Counted from the first letter of the stretch, positions 8,427 through 17,936 are shown. The stretch is 53,480 nt of DNA from Eubacteriales bacterium (GCA_030535295.1 JAUMXK010000006.1:1-53480); one strand, 5' to 3'. Numbers and translations are program-made. The notes: a model not told the origin generated them from the letters alone.

Positions 8427-9302
8427 ATGAAAAATAGAGACTATGTAAAATGGATATTTGTATTGCCGGCGTTGATTATAGTGACATTATTAATATTTTA
8501 TCCGATTATGTCCAGTATATATTATAGTTTTACAAATAAGAATTTAATTAAAACGACTTACAAATTTGTAGCATTAAAAAATTATCAAGTTGTTTTGACG
8601 GATGATGTATTTTTAAAATCGTTTATAAATTCAGTAAAGTGGACTATATTTTCATTACTGGGACAAATATCAATTGGTTTTATGACTGCCTTAGCATTAG
8701 ATAAAGTAAAGTATTGCAAAAAGATTTACAGAACCCTTTTGATTATACCATGGGCATTCCCTTCCATAGTAATAGCCTTTTCTTGGAAATGGATTCTAAA
8801 TGGAGTTTATGGATTTTTGCCTAATTTGCTATTGGATTTAGGGTTTGTAAATGAGTTGCCGCAATTTTTAACGGACAAGACATTCGCATTTATTTGTCTG
8901 GTCCTGATAAATATATGGTTTGGGGCACCCATGATTATGGTAAATGCTTTATCGGCACTGCAAACAGTTCCGAGAGATCAATATGAGGCAGCCAGGATTG
9001 ATGGTGCCAGTCCGTTGCAATCTTTTGTTCACATTACATTTCCGCATATTAAAGTGGTAATGGGATTGCTGGTAGTACTTAGAACAATATGGATATTTAA
9101 TAATTTTGATCTTATTTACTTAATCACGGGTGGTGGCCCTGCCGGAGAAACGGCGACGGTGCCAATATATGCTTATGATATGGGCTGGGGTACAAAATTA
9201 CTCGGCAGAGCATCATCGGTAACAGTGTTGTTATTTTTATTTCTGTTGGTGATAAGTATAATGTACTTCAGAATTATAAATAAGTGGGAAAAGGAGGCTT
9301 GA
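8427..9302 (+). CDS. ABC sugar transporter permease (MalF/UgpA type)
   Basis: A 291-residue inner-membrane protein with six predicted membrane segments. The EAA loop that contacts the ATPase reads YEAARIDGASPLQSFVHITFP (about residues 188-208), as in carbohydrate permeases of the MalF/UgpA group. It forms the channel together with the next gene. A ribosome binding site (AAGGAAA) precedes the start. It lies 48 bases after the binding-protein gene and 4 bases before the second permease, so the three form one transporter operon. Confidence 0.92.
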   Translation: MKNRDYVKWIFVLPALIIVTLLIFYPIMSSIYYSFTNKNLIKTTYKFVALKNYQVVLTDDVFLKSFINSVKWTIFSLLGQISIGFMTALALDKVKYCKKIYRTLLIIPWAFPSIVIAFSWKWILNGVYGFLPNLLLDLGFVNELPQFLTDKTFAFICLVLINIWFGAPMIMVNALSALQTVPRDQYEAARIDGASPLQSFVHITFPHIKVVMGLLVVLRTIWIFNNFDLIYLITGGGPAGETATVPIYAYDMGWGTKLLGRASSVTVLLFLFLLVISIMYFRIINKWEKEA

Positions 9303-9306
9303 CCGT

Positions 9307-10140
9307 ATGAAGAGTATACAAAATAAAATATTAGGATTCTTTTCTCATGTGTTTTTGATTATGTCAACTATTGTTGCTATATTCCCTTTGGTTTGGATTA
9401 TTATATCCTCTATAAAGGGAAAGGGGGAGCTTACAGGGAATCCTACTGGATTCTTTCCGAAAGAAATCACTTTAGATTACTTCAGACATGTGATACAGGA
9501 TTTAGGTTTTATAGTAAATATAAGAAATAGTGTCATTATTGCCTTGTTTACAACAGTGATTGCTATTACGGTATCCTCACTTGCGGCATATGGAATCGTC
9601 AGATTTTTCCCGAAGATAGGAAATATTATGTCGAAGGTACTGGTTACCACTTATATTTTTCCGCCTATTTTACTTGCCATTCCATATTCGATTGTAATGG
9701 GGAAAATTGGATTAACCAACACCAGAATCGGATTAATCATTGTGTATTTATCTTTTAGTATTCCGTATGCAGTGTGGCTTTTGGTCGGTTTTTTCAGGAC
9801 AGTGCCGATTGGAATTGAAGAAGCGGCAAGGGTGGATGGTGCCAATAAATTTACCTGCTTTGTAAAGATTGTTTTGCCTTTAGTAGCGCCGGGAATTGTG
9901 GCGACTGCCATCTATACATTTATTAATGCCTGGAATGAGTTTTTATATGCATTAATATTAATTAACAACACCAAAAAAATGACAGTGGCTGTTGCTTTGC
10001 GGTCGTTGAGCGGAGCGGAAATATTAGACTGGGGAGATATGATGGCGGCTTCTGTATTGGTTGTTATACCATCGGTTATTTTTTTCTTTATTATACAAAA
10101 CAAAATTGCCAGTGGTTTATCAGAAGGCTCCGTAAAATAA
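9307..10140 (+). CDS. ABC sugar transporter permease (MalG/UgpE type)
   Basis: A 277-residue integral membrane protein with six predicted spans. Its EAA motif, EEAARVDGANKFTCFVKIVL, is the cytoplasmic coupling helix of the MalG/UgpE group. The segment FINAWNEFLYALILI near the C-terminus is another hallmark of this family. It starts 4 bases after the first permease with a ribosome binding site (AAGGAGG) inside the preceding gene, indicating translational coupling. It is followed after 54 bases by the oxidoreductase gene. Confidence 0.92.
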   Translation: MKSIQNKILGFFSHVFLIMSTIVAIFPLVWIIISSIKGKGELTGNPTGFFPKEITLDYFRHVIQDLGFIVNIRNSVIIALFTTVIAITVSSLAAYGIVRFFPKIGNIMSKVLVTTYIFPPILLAIPYSIVMGKIGLTNTRIGLIIVYLSFSIPYAVWLLVGFFRTVPIGIEEAARVDGANKFTCFVKIVLPLVAPGIVATAIYTFINAWNEFLYALILINNTKKMTVAVALRSLSGAEILDWGDMMAASVLVVIPSVIFFFIIQNKIASGLSEGSVK

Positions 10141-10194
10141 ATGGTAATAGCTTATTAAAATACGAAATCTAACTAATTAAAGGAGTAAATATTT

Positions 10195-11301
10195 ATGATT
10201 AAATATGGCGTTGTAGGTGTCGGATACTTTGGAGCGGATTTAGCTCGAATTATGAAAGAACAAGAAGATGCAGCTGTAACAATGGTATATGATCCGGAAA
10301 ATGGAAAAATCATAGCCGAAGAACTTGAATGTGTTGCTGCGGAAAGCTTAGATGAATTGGTAAGCAGTAAGGAAGTGGATGTAGTGATAGTGGCTACTCC
10401 CAATTATTTGCATAAAGAGCCGGTGGTGAAAGCTGCCCAGAACGGAAAACATGTGTTTTGTGAAAAACCTATTGCATTGAATTACAAGGATTGCGCGGAA
10501 ATGGTCAATGCATGCAAGGAAAACAATGTAACTTTTATGGCCGGACATATCATGAATTTTTTCAATGGCGTTCATCATGCAAAACAGTTAATCAATGACG
10601 GAGTAATAGGAGAAGTCTTATATTGCCATTCAGCCAGAAATGGTTGGGAAGATGTGCAAGACTCCATTTCATGGAAAAAAATAAAAGAAAAGTCCGGAGG
10701 GCATTTGTATCATCATATCCATGAACTGGATTGTGTTCAGTTTATTATGGGTGGAATGCCGGATAGAGTAACGATGGTAGGAGGAAATGTTGCTCATAAT
10801 GGCGAAAAATTTGGGGATGAAGATGATATGATGTTTATCAGTATGGAATTTCCGAATAATCGATTTGCGGTATTGGAATGGGGATCAGCTTTTCGTTGGG
10901 GAGAGCATTATGTTCTGATTCAAGGTACCAAGGGTGCAATTAAATTGGATATGTATTACTGTGGAGGAACTTTAAAGGTTGATGGCAAAGAAGAAAAATT
11001 TTTAATTCATGAAAGCCAAGAAGAAGATGATGATAGAACGAGGATATATACCAGTACAGAAATGGATGGAGCGATACAGTACGGTAAACCGGGTAAAAGA
11101 ACACCAATGTGGTTAAATTCGATTATGCGTAAAGAAATGAAATATCTTAATGATATCATGCATGGAATGGAACCTTCGGAAGAATTTGTGGACTTACTGA
11201 CAGGAGTTGCAGCTAAAGCTGCGATAGCGACAGCAGATGCCTGCACATTATCCAGAAATGAAAACAGAAAAGTTGAATTAAAAGAAATTATAGGAGGATG
11301 A
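10195..11301 (+). CDS. Gfo/Idh/MocA oxidoreductase, probable 2,7-anhydro-Neu5Ac hydratase (NanOx/YjhC-like)
   Basis: A 368-residue NAD-dependent cytoplasmic enzyme. The N-terminal Rossmann motif is GVVGVGYFGADLA (residues about 4-16), followed by the family motif FCEKPIAL (about 90-97). The substrate-binding half contains the histidine cluster GGHLYHHIHELDCVQF. Length and motifs match the NanOx (Ruminococcus gnavus) / YjhC (E. coli) branch, which converts 2,7-anhydro-Neu5Ac to Neu5Ac by a redox-neutral, NAD-cycling reaction. That assignment rests on the neighbouring NanB-like sialidase and ABC transporter as well as the sequence. Other Gfo/Idh/MocA sugar dehydrogenases cannot be excluded. A GGAG site precedes the ATG, and the stop is 1 base before the sialidase start. 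Confidence 0.8.
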   Translation: MIKYGVVGVGYFGADLARIMKEQEDAAVTMVYDPENGKIIAEELECVAAESLDELVSSKEVDVVIVATPNYLHKEPVVKAAQNGKHVFCEKPIALNYKDCAEMVNACKENNVTFMAGHIMNFFNGVHHAKQLINDGVIGEVLYCHSARNGWEDVQDSISWKKIKEKSGGHLYHHIHELDCVQFIMGGMPDRVTMVGGNVAHNGEKFGDEDDMMFISMEFPNNRFAVLEWGSAFRWGEHYVLIQGTKGAIKLDMYYCGGTLKVDGKEEKFLIHESQEEDDDRTRIYTSTEMDGAIQYGKPGKRTPMWLNSIMRKEMKYLNDIMHGMEPSEEFVDLLTGVAAKAAIATADACTLSRNENRKVELKEIIGG

Positions 11302-11302
11302 T

Positions 11303-13972
11303 ATGTTTAAGAAAACTTTATCTTTAATTGTTGCTTTAATTTTGGGTGTAAGCTTTTCTAATATGAATATAAGTGCGGAAACAAATGCTTTACTCATTCA
11401 AAAAGAAAACATTATCATTGGTGATTCGATTCATAGTATAAATGCAGAGGCCATTGAACATGGAATATATAGTAGAAATGAGGCAACAATTTATGTGGAA
11501 TATGAATCTACTTCTAACAATCAATACCAATCTTTGATTAGTGCAGCTAACTCCTCTAACGGTAATAGAAATAGGCATTTTCATATTTATATTACACCAT
11601 CAGGTGGCTTAGGAATGGAATTAAGAAACGAGGATAACGACTTTAAGTATACGCAGTTTATTGATAATGTAGTACCACACGAGGAAATAAATAAAATTGC
11701 ATTTAAGGCAGATGCAACAAACAAAAATTATAAGCTTTTTGCAAATGGAAGTCTGGTGTCGACTTTAAATAAAGAAGATTATAAATTTTTACCAGATATT
11801 TTGGGTTTGAATTCTTTATCTCTAGGTGGAACACTTAGAGATGAACAAGAATATTATAAATTTAAAGGGCAAATACGAGAGTTAAGAATTTATAGTAATG
11901 CATTATCAGATGTTGATTTAGAAGAACTGACAAATAACGATAATAGTGGACTGTTATTAGACGCATCGAATATCAATATTGTAAAAGGAGAAGGATATGA
12001 TCTAAGTAATGTACAAGCCTTTAATGAAATAAGGACATTAGAAGAAGGTACATTTATTCTAAAATACAAAGCAACAGATATTGAGGCATATCAATCACTT
12101 TTGAGTGTTGGAAATGGTACATTGGGCAATAGAGACAGGCATTTCCACATTTATATTGACAGGTCAGGTGGATTTGGATTTGAACTTAGAAATACAGACT
12201 CAGATTTTAAATATACTTCACATAGGCCAGCAGCTTTAAGAGGAAAGTATAAAGGAGAAGAAGTATATAATACTGTAGCTTTTAAGGCCGATAAAATAGC
12301 TAAAACATATAAAATTTTTGCAAACGGAGAGTTATTATCTGAAGAAAAGGTTTTAGATTTTAAATTTTTAGGCAATATAGCAGGTGTTAATAATATCTGT
12401 TTGGGTGCAACGATACGTAATGGGGTTAAGGAGTACTTGTTTGCAGGACATATTGATAATGCTAAAATATATAATTACCCAATATCGGATGACGAATTAA
12501 TTGCATTAACAAGTAGTACGAAATATGGTAAAAATATTTATAGGGCTGGTGATAGTACGAATGCCAATTATTTCAGAATACCAACATTGTTGAAATTAGA
12601 TGATGGAACGATAGTGTCGAGTATAGATGCTAGATATGGTGGTACTCATGATGCCAAAAGCAAAATAAATATTGCGTTTACAAAGAGTTATGACGGAGGC
12701 CAGACTTGGACAAATCCTACATTGCCATTGCGTTTTTATGACTATGAAGATCAAAAAATAGATTGGCCAAGAGATAATGTTGGAAAAAATAAAGTGATAA
12801 ATGGAAGTGCATCGTTTATTGATTCAGTTTTATTGGAAGATAGGGTGAATCATAGACTGTTCCTATTTGCAGATGCTATGCCAGCGGGAATAGGTTTTGC
12901 GAATACGGCAAGAGGTTCAGGTTATAAAACAATTAATGGTAACAAGTATATTAAACTAAAATTAAATAATGAAACAAAATATAATTATTCTATAAGAGAA
13001 AATGGTATAATTTATAATGACATGACGGGAACGCCAACAACCTATAAAGTAGATGGTGAATACAATTTATTGAATAACAACGAATACTTGTATCAAGAAC
13101 AATACAGTGTTCATTTTGAAGGTAATATGCTTAGGGAAGAAAAAAATGGCATTAATGTTAAAATGAATGTGTTTTATAAAGATTCTATTTTCAAGGTTTT
13201 ACCGACTAATTTTTTGGTTATGAAATATAGTGATGATAACGGAGATACATGGTCTGATATGAAAATAATGAGCTCATTCAAAGGGGACGAGGAGAGAGTT
13301 CCGTTGTATGGACCTGGTGTTGGAACGCAAATAAAAAATGGGCCGCATGCCGGTAGACTAATAGTATCCATGTACTCAAGTATAACAGGTGAATTTGGTT
13401 TTTTGTATAGTGACGATTATGGAGATAATTGGAATTATGTAACTACAAGTTTAGTTTCGAGTGGTTCTTTTGCTGAAGCACAAATAATAGAAATGCCGAA
13501 TGGAGATTTGAAAGTATTCCTTCGTACAAATGTAGGTAAGATTGGAGTTATTACCAGTGTAGATGGCGGGCAAACCTGGGGACCACAAACATATGTTTCC
13601 GGAATGCATGCTGCACAATATGGTACTCAATTATCGGCTATAAATTATTCGGGACTAATTGACTCTAAACCAGCAATTTTATTATCTGCACCAAATGCCA
13701 CTAACGGAAGAAAGGATGGTAGAATTTGGGTCGGCTTAATTGAGGATACAGGAGGAACAGGGTATGATAAATATATAATTGATTGGAAGTATTCATATCA
13801 AGTTGATAAACCAGAATATGGATTTTCATACTCGTGTATGACAGAATTGCCGAATGGCGAAATAGGAATTTTATATGAAAAATATGACTCATGGTCAAGA
13901 CAAGAATTGCATTTAAAGAATGTTCTTATCTATGAACAGCTTTCGATTGATGAATTAAAAAGTAATAATTGA
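11303..13972 (+). CDS. secreted sialidase (GH33), NanB-like, with two tandem CBM40-type domains
   Basis: An 889-residue exo-sialidase with an N-terminal signal peptide (cleavage likely after NISA, residue about 26) and no LPXTG anchor. Two lectin-like domains (about 30-210 and 225-405) are copies of each other, shown by paired motifs HFHIYITPSGGLGMELRN and HFHIYIDRSGGFGFELRN. The catalytic propeller begins at FRIP (424-427). Asp boxes SYDGGQTW, SDDNGDTW, SDDYGDNW and SVDGGQTW are present. Candidate active-site residues by family spacing are R425, D450, E725, R741, R803 and Y843. The motif DARYGGTHDAKSKINIAF is typical of the pneumococcal NanB/NanC group, whose NanB member is an intramolecular trans-sialidase releasing 2,7-anhydro-Neu5Ac. 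Product type is inferred. AGGAGG lies 5 bases before the ATG, overlapping the end of the oxidoreductase gene. Confidence 0.9.
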   Translation: MFKKTLSLIVALILGVSFSNMNISAETNALLIQKENIIIGDSIHSINAEAIEHGIYSRNEATIYVEYESTSNNQYQSLISAANSSNGNRNRHFHIYITPSGGLGMELRNEDNDFKYTQFIDNVVPHEEINKIAFKADATNKNYKLFANGSLVSTLNKEDYKFLPDILGLNSLSLGGTLRDEQEYYKFKGQIRELRIYSNALSDVDLEELTNNDNSGLLLDASNINIVKGEGYDLSNVQAFNEIRTLEEGTFILKYKATDIEAYQSLLSVGNGTLGNRDRHFHIYIDRSGGFGFELRNTDSDFKYTSHRPAALRGKYKGEEVYNTVAFKADKIAKTYKIFANGELLSEEKVLDFKFLGNIAGVNNICLGATIRNGVKEYLFAGHIDNAKIYNYPISDDELIALTSSTKYGKNIYRAGDSTNANYFRIPTLLKLDDGTIVSSIDARYGGTHDAKSKINIAFTKSYDGGQTWTNPTLPLRFYDYEDQKIDWPRDNVGKNKVINGSASFIDSVLLEDRVNHRLFLFADAMPAGIGFANTARGSGYKTINGNKYIKLKLNNETKYNYSIRENGIIYNDMTGTPTTYKVDGEYNLLNNNEYLYQEQYSVHFEGNMLREEKNGINVKMNVFYKDSIFKVLPTNFLVMKYSDDNGDTWSDMKIMSSFKGDEERVPLYGPGVGTQIKNGPHAGRLIVSMYSSITGEFGFLYSDDYGDNWNYVTTSLVSSGSFAEAQIIEMPNGDLKVFLRTNVGKIGVITSVDGGQTWGPQTYVSGMHAAQYGTQLSAINYSGLIDSKPAILLSAPNATNGRKDGRIWVGLIEDTGGTGYDKYIIDWKYSYQVDKPEYGFSYSCMTELPNGEIGILYEKYDSWSRQELHLKNVLIYEQLSIDELKSNN

Positions 13973-14137
13973 AAATCATTTTGCTATTATAGGGAGTTTT
14001 TTGAAATTCACCATGAAGTTGATATGGTTTAAACATAAAAACCTGTAGCAAAAGATTTCAGAAGGTATTTTCTATCTTTAATTATAGAAGTCCTTCATGT
14101 AAAGTATGAAGACGAAGAAAATTACATATTAAGTAAA
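13973..14137. other. intergenic DNA after the sialidase gene
   Basis: A/T-rich DNA with imperfect inverted repeats (TTTTGCTA near 13980 against TAGCAAAA near 14047; GAAGG near 14061 against CCTTC near 14093). No gene seen. Confidence 0.35.
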
Positions 14138-14190
14138 AAGAGGAGTTTTACAAAATGATTCAGATATCATTTTGTAATGCTCCTTTTTAA
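14138..14190 (+). terminator. terminator of the sialidase operon
   Basis: A long hairpin, with GGAG and TTACAAAATGAT pairing to ATCATTTTGTAA and GCTCC across a 6-base loop, is followed by TTTTT and preceded by AAAAAG. Confidence 0.85.
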
Positions 14191-14333
14191 ATTCTAAATA
14201 TAAATCATTGCAAGCTCTCTTTTGTATATGGACCATTAAGCCAAAATCTCAAATCCAAACATCCAAAAGCAGGCATTACCTGACCAAGCATAAAATCAAA
14301 AGAAATTTACAAGGCTTTCCTCAAATAAAAACA

Positions 14334-14362
14334 TTGAAAAAAAGGGGACCTTATAGTAAAAT
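14334..14362 (+). promoter_or_regulatory. promoter of the gltX-ung-hom genes
   Basis: TTGAAA (14334-14339) and TAAAAT (14357-14362) are separated by 17 bases, 31 bases before the gltX start. No T-box leader is seen between the previous terminator and this promoter. Confidence 0.65.
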
Positions 14363-14392
14363 GATTAGTATCATGAGAAGAGAGGAAAAGAT

Positions 14393-15862
14393 ATGAAAAA
14401 TCAAAAGATAAGAACCAGATTTGCACCAAGTCCAACAGGCAGAATGCATGTTGGCAATTTAAGAACAGCACTGTATGCCTATTTGATTGCGAAGCATGGG
14501 AATGGCGATTTTTTACTTAGAATTGAAGACACCGACCAGGTTCGCCAAATGGAGGGCGCACTGGAAATTATTTATAGAACAATGGACTTTGCCGGATTAA
14601 AGCATGACGAAGGCCCGGATAAAGATGGAGGCTATGGCCCGTATATCCAAAGCGATCGCCAAAAGGCCGGACTTTATTTGAAACATGCCAAAGATTTGGT
14701 AGAAAAAGGGGAAGCATATTATTGTTTTTGTACGGAAGAGCGTTTGGAAAAGCTGAAAGCGGAGCAGGAAGCGGAAAAAGGAGTGTATCGCTATGACAAG
14801 CATTGCCTGCATTTGAGTCCGGAAGAAATCAAGGAGAAACTGGAGTCCGGAGCACCATATGTCATTCGCCAAAACAATCCAAGTGAAGGAACCACTACAT
14901 TTTCCGATGTTATTTTTGGCGATATTACCGTGCCGAACAGCGAACTTGAGGATATGATTTTAATTAAGTCGGATGGATATCCTACTTACAATTTTGCGAA
15001 TGTTGTGGATGACCACCTAATGGAAATCAGCCATGTAGTCAGAGGAAATGAATACTTATCCAGTTCGCCAAAATACAATCGTCTGTACGAAGCATTCGGC
15101 TGGGAAGTGCCGACTTATGTGCATGTACCTTTGATTACCGACGAAGAGCATAAAAAATTAAGTAAGCGTTTGGGCCATTCTTCTTATGAAGATTTGCTGG
15201 AGCAAGGCTTCTTGAATGAAGCGATTATCAATTTCGTAGCATTGCTCGGCTGGAGTCCGAAAGATGAAAATGAAATGCTCTCTTTGAAAGAATTGGAAGA
15301 GCAATTTGACTTCCATCAAATCAAAAAATCACCGGCTGTATTTGATATGCAAAAATTCCGTTGGCTTAACGGTGAATATATTAAGAAACTTTCAGATGAA
15401 GAGTTCTACCAAAAAGTGGAAAGCATGCTGAAGGAATTCTTTACGGAAAATGAAGAGCTGGACTTACCTTTTATGGCGAGCCTTGCTAAGACCAGAGTGG
15501 AAACTTTGAATGATACCGTGGAATTACTTAAATTCTTCAAAGAAATGCCTGAGTTTGATGAAGAAATCTATACTCATAAAAAAATGAAAACCAATCCGGA
15601 AGTGGCAAAAGAAATGTTGGAAAAAATCATTCCGGTTCTGGAGGGCATCGAAGAATGGACACAAGAAAATATTCATGACAGGGTAATGAATTATTTGAAA
15701 GAACAGGAAATCAAAACAGGTATGATGCTTTGGCCGCTTAGAATAGCAGTTTCCGGACAAGAATCCACTCCGGGCGGAGCATTTGAAATTCTGAAGATTT
15801 TGGGCAAAAAAGAATCCATAAAAAGGGCAAAGGCCTCTTTGGAAAAGCTTCAAAATAAATAG
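14393..15862 (+). CDS. gltX: glutamate--tRNA ligase
   Basis: A 489-residue class I aminoacyl-tRNA synthetase that charges tRNA-Glu (and possibly tRNA-Gln in a non-discriminating form). The HIGH-type motif is seen in RFAPSPTGRMHVGNLRTALY (residues about 8-27), and the KMSKS equivalent is KLSKR (255-259), part of HKKLSKRLGHSSYEDLL. The C-terminal anticodon-binding region (about 330-489) is complete and the length is normal. GAGAGG lies 7 bases before the ATG. It leads a group of three same-strand genes separated by about 11 bases each (gltX, ung, hom), so they are probably co-transcribed. Confidence 0.95.
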   Translation: MKNQKIRTRFAPSPTGRMHVGNLRTALYAYLIAKHGNGDFLLRIEDTDQVRQMEGALEIIYRTMDFAGLKHDEGPDKDGGYGPYIQSDRQKAGLYLKHAKDLVEKGEAYYCFCTEERLEKLKAEQEAEKGVYRYDKHCLHLSPEEIKEKLESGAPYVIRQNNPSEGTTTFSDVIFGDITVPNSELEDMILIKSDGYPTYNFANVVDDHLMEISHVVRGNEYLSSSPKYNRLYEAFGWEVPTYVHVPLITDEEHKKLSKRLGHSSYEDLLEQGFLNEAIINFVALLGWSPKDENEMLSLKELEEQFDFHQIKKSPAVFDMQKFRWLNGEYIKKLSDEEFYQKVESMLKEFFTENEELDLPFMASLAKTRVETLNDTVELLKFFKEMPEFDEEIYTHKKMKTNPEVAKEMLEKIIPVLEGIEEWTQENIHDRVMNYLKEQEIKTGMMLWPLRIAVSGQESTPGGAFEILKILGKKESIKRAKASLEKLQNK

Positions 15863-15873
15863 AGAGGTCATGT

Positions 15874-16545
15874 ATGAAACAGATATTTCAAAATGATTGG
15901 CAAGAAATATTGGCAGATGAATTTGAAAAGCCATATTATCAAAATTTACGCTCAAATCTGATACAGGAATATCGGACGCGGAAGATTTTTCCGCCTATGC
16001 ATGAGATTTACTCAGCGTTTCATAAAACAGCTTATCAGGACGTGAAAGTTCTGATTTTGGGGCAAGACCCATACTTTAATGATAAGCAGGCGAATGGCTT
16101 GGCATTCAGTGTATCCAGAGAGGTGGAAATCCCGCCGTCTTTAGTGAATATATACAAAGAATTGGAAGATGATTTAAAGATTCCGCCGGCAAGTCATGGA
16201 GATTTGAGTGCCTGGGCAGAGCAAGGAGTGCTGCTCTTAAATGCGGTACTCACGGTGAGAGCTTATCAAGCGGCGTCCCATCGAGGACTTGGCTGGGAAG
16301 ACTTTACAACAGAAGTTATTCGTAAGTTAAATCTAAGAGAAAAACCTGTAGTTTTTATTCTTTGGGGAAATGATGCCCGGAAGAAGAAATCCTTAATAAC
16401 AAACCCGAAACATTTTATTATTGAGTCAGCCCATCCTTCTCCGTTATCATCGTATCGAGGATTTTTCGGTTCCAAACCGTTTAGCAAGTGTAATCAGTTC
16501 TTGAAAGCTAACGGAATGAAGGAGATAGACTGGCATATTAATTAG
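15874..16545 (+). CDS. ung: uracil-DNA glycosylase (family 1)
   Basis: A 223-residue DNA repair enzyme that removes uracil from DNA. The water-activating loop VLILGQDPYFN has the catalytic aspartate at D65, and the DNA-intercalation loop AHPSPLSSYRGFFGS carries the catalytic histidine H187. Uracil-binding residues lie in the LLLNAVLTVRA segment. The length is standard for family 1 Ung. It begins 11 bases after gltX with a GAGAGG site and ends 10 bases before hom. Confidence 0.96.
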   Translation: MKQIFQNDWQEILADEFEKPYYQNLRSNLIQEYRTRKIFPPMHEIYSAFHKTAYQDVKVLILGQDPYFNDKQANGLAFSVSREVEIPPSLVNIYKELEDDLKIPPASHGDLSAWAEQGVLLLNAVLTVRAYQAASHRGLGWEDFTTEVIRKLNLREKPVVFILWGNDARKKKSLITNPKHFIIESAHPSPLSSYRGFFGSKPFSKCNQFLKANGMKEIDWHIN

Positions 16546-16555
16546 GAGGCATAGA

Positions 16556-17839
16556 TTGAAAATCAGAATCGGACTGCTTGGTCTGGGAACGGTCGGCGGC
16601 GGTGTGTATAAGCTGCTTGCCAATAGAACGGAAGCGATTAAACAGCAAATAAACAGTGAATTGAGTATTGATAAGATTTTAGTCAGGGATATTGCCAAAG
16701 CAAGAAAATTGGAAATTCCGCAAGAAATTTTAACTACAGATTACAATGAAATTGTCAACAATCCCGAGATTGATATCGTAGTAGAGCTGATTGGCGGTAT
16801 TGAGCCGGCCTATCAATACATTACCGAAGCCCTGCAAAACGGGAAGTCGGTAGTGACAGCCAATAAAGATGTGATTGCCGATTATGGAGTGCGTTTACAC
16901 CGGCTGGCGGCAGAATATGGAGCGGATTTGTGCTATGAAGCCAGTGTGGCCGGTGGCATTCCGGTGCTTCGGGGTCTGGTTCAGGGATTGGCCTCCGATG
17001 CTATTTACAAAGTGATGGGCATTGTCAACGGTACGACCAATTATATCATGACGCAAATGACGGAAAACAGTCTGGACTATCAAACCGCATTAAAGCAGGC
17101 ACAGGATTTGGGCTTTGCCGAGCCCGATCCGACCAATGATGTGGAAGGTTTGGATGCGGCCAGAAAGATGACGATTCTGGCTTCCTTGGCGTTTTCTATG
17201 GGGCTGAAGATGGATACTGTTAAGGTAAAGGGTATTTCCGGTGTTACCTTGGAAGATATTCAGGCGGTAAAAGAATTTGGCTATGTTATCAAATTGATTG
17301 GGGTAGCCAAACAAGATGACGGAAAGGCTGAAATTTCCGTAGAGCCTACTCTCCTAAAAGAAAGCCATCCTTTGGCAGCGGTAAAAAATGAATTTAATGC
17401 CATTTATCTTTATGGACATGCGGTGGGAGAAACTATGTTTTACGGACCGGGGGCCGGAGAAATGCCGACAGCAATGGCAGTCGTTTCCGATATTATGGAA
17501 AGTGCCAAAAATAAGATTCTGGGAGTGGAAGGTAAGCGCCTTTGGAAACCTTATATCTTGCCGGTCATGAAATCTCCTGAAGAAATGGAAGCAAAGTATT
17601 TCCTGCGCCTTTTGGTGAAAGATGAAGTGGGTGTTCTCAATAAAATTACCGAGATTTTCTCCAAACATCAAATCAGCATTGAAAATATATTGCAAAAGTT
17701 GAATCATCAAAAAGACCAGGCAAATCTTATCATTGTAACGCATAAATTAATTCAAAGCAACTTCGAAAGGGCATTGCAGGATTTGAACAGCATTCCGGCA
17801 ATTATCGAAGTTAAGAGTTGCTATCGTGTAGAAGATTAA
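16556..17839 (+). CDS. hom: homoserine dehydrogenase
   Basis: A 427-residue NAD(P)-dependent enzyme that reduces aspartate-semialdehyde to homoserine, on the route to threonine and methionine. The N-terminal nucleotide-binding motif is GLLGLGTVGGGVYKLL (residues about 5-20). The catalytic region contains VMGIVNGTTNYIMTQM and the DPTNDVEGLDAARK segment. A C-terminal ACT domain (about 350-427, FLRLLVKDEVGVLNKITEIF) suggests allosteric control by an amino acid, usually threonine. The start codon is TTG, chosen because AGGAGG lies 6 bases upstream. It is the last gene before a terminator. Confidence 0.95.
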   Translation: MKIRIGLLGLGTVGGGVYKLLANRTEAIKQQINSELSIDKILVRDIAKARKLEIPQEILTTDYNEIVNNPEIDIVVELIGGIEPAYQYITEALQNGKSVVTANKDVIADYGVRLHRLAAEYGADLCYEASVAGGIPVLRGLVQGLASDAIYKVMGIVNGTTNYIMTQMTENSLDYQTALKQAQDLGFAEPDPTNDVEGLDAARKMTILASLAFSMGLKMDTVKVKGISGVTLEDIQAVKEFGYVIKLIGVAKQDDGKAEISVEPTLLKESHPLAAVKNEFNAIYLYGHAVGETMFYGPGAGEMPTAMAVVSDIMESAKNKILGVEGKRLWKPYILPVMKSPEEMEAKYFLRLLVKDEVGVLNKITEIFSKHQISIENILQKLNHQKDQANLIIVTHKLIQSNFERALQDLNSIPAIIEVKSCYRVED

Positions 17840-17846
17840 ATGAGAA

Positions 17847-17883
17847 AAGCTTTCAAAATCTAGAATTTTGGGAGCTTTTTTTA
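17847..17883 (+). terminator. terminator after hom
   Basis: AAAGCTTTCAAAAT pairs with ATTTTGGGAGCTTT across a short loop, with two G-U pairs, followed by a T-run. Confidence 0.85.
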
Positions 17884-17936
17884 GAACAAAGTGAAATAAA
17901 AAACAAAAGAGCAGTCTTTTAAAGTGGTAAAAAATA

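Noticed and set aside
13973..14392. Possible T-box leader for gltX
   Set aside because: No AGGGTGG-type T-box sequence is present, and the terminator before 14190 belongs to the sialidase unit.
14208..14396. Short frame ending at the gltX start
   Set aside because: No ribosome binding site or motif, and it contains the gltX promoter.
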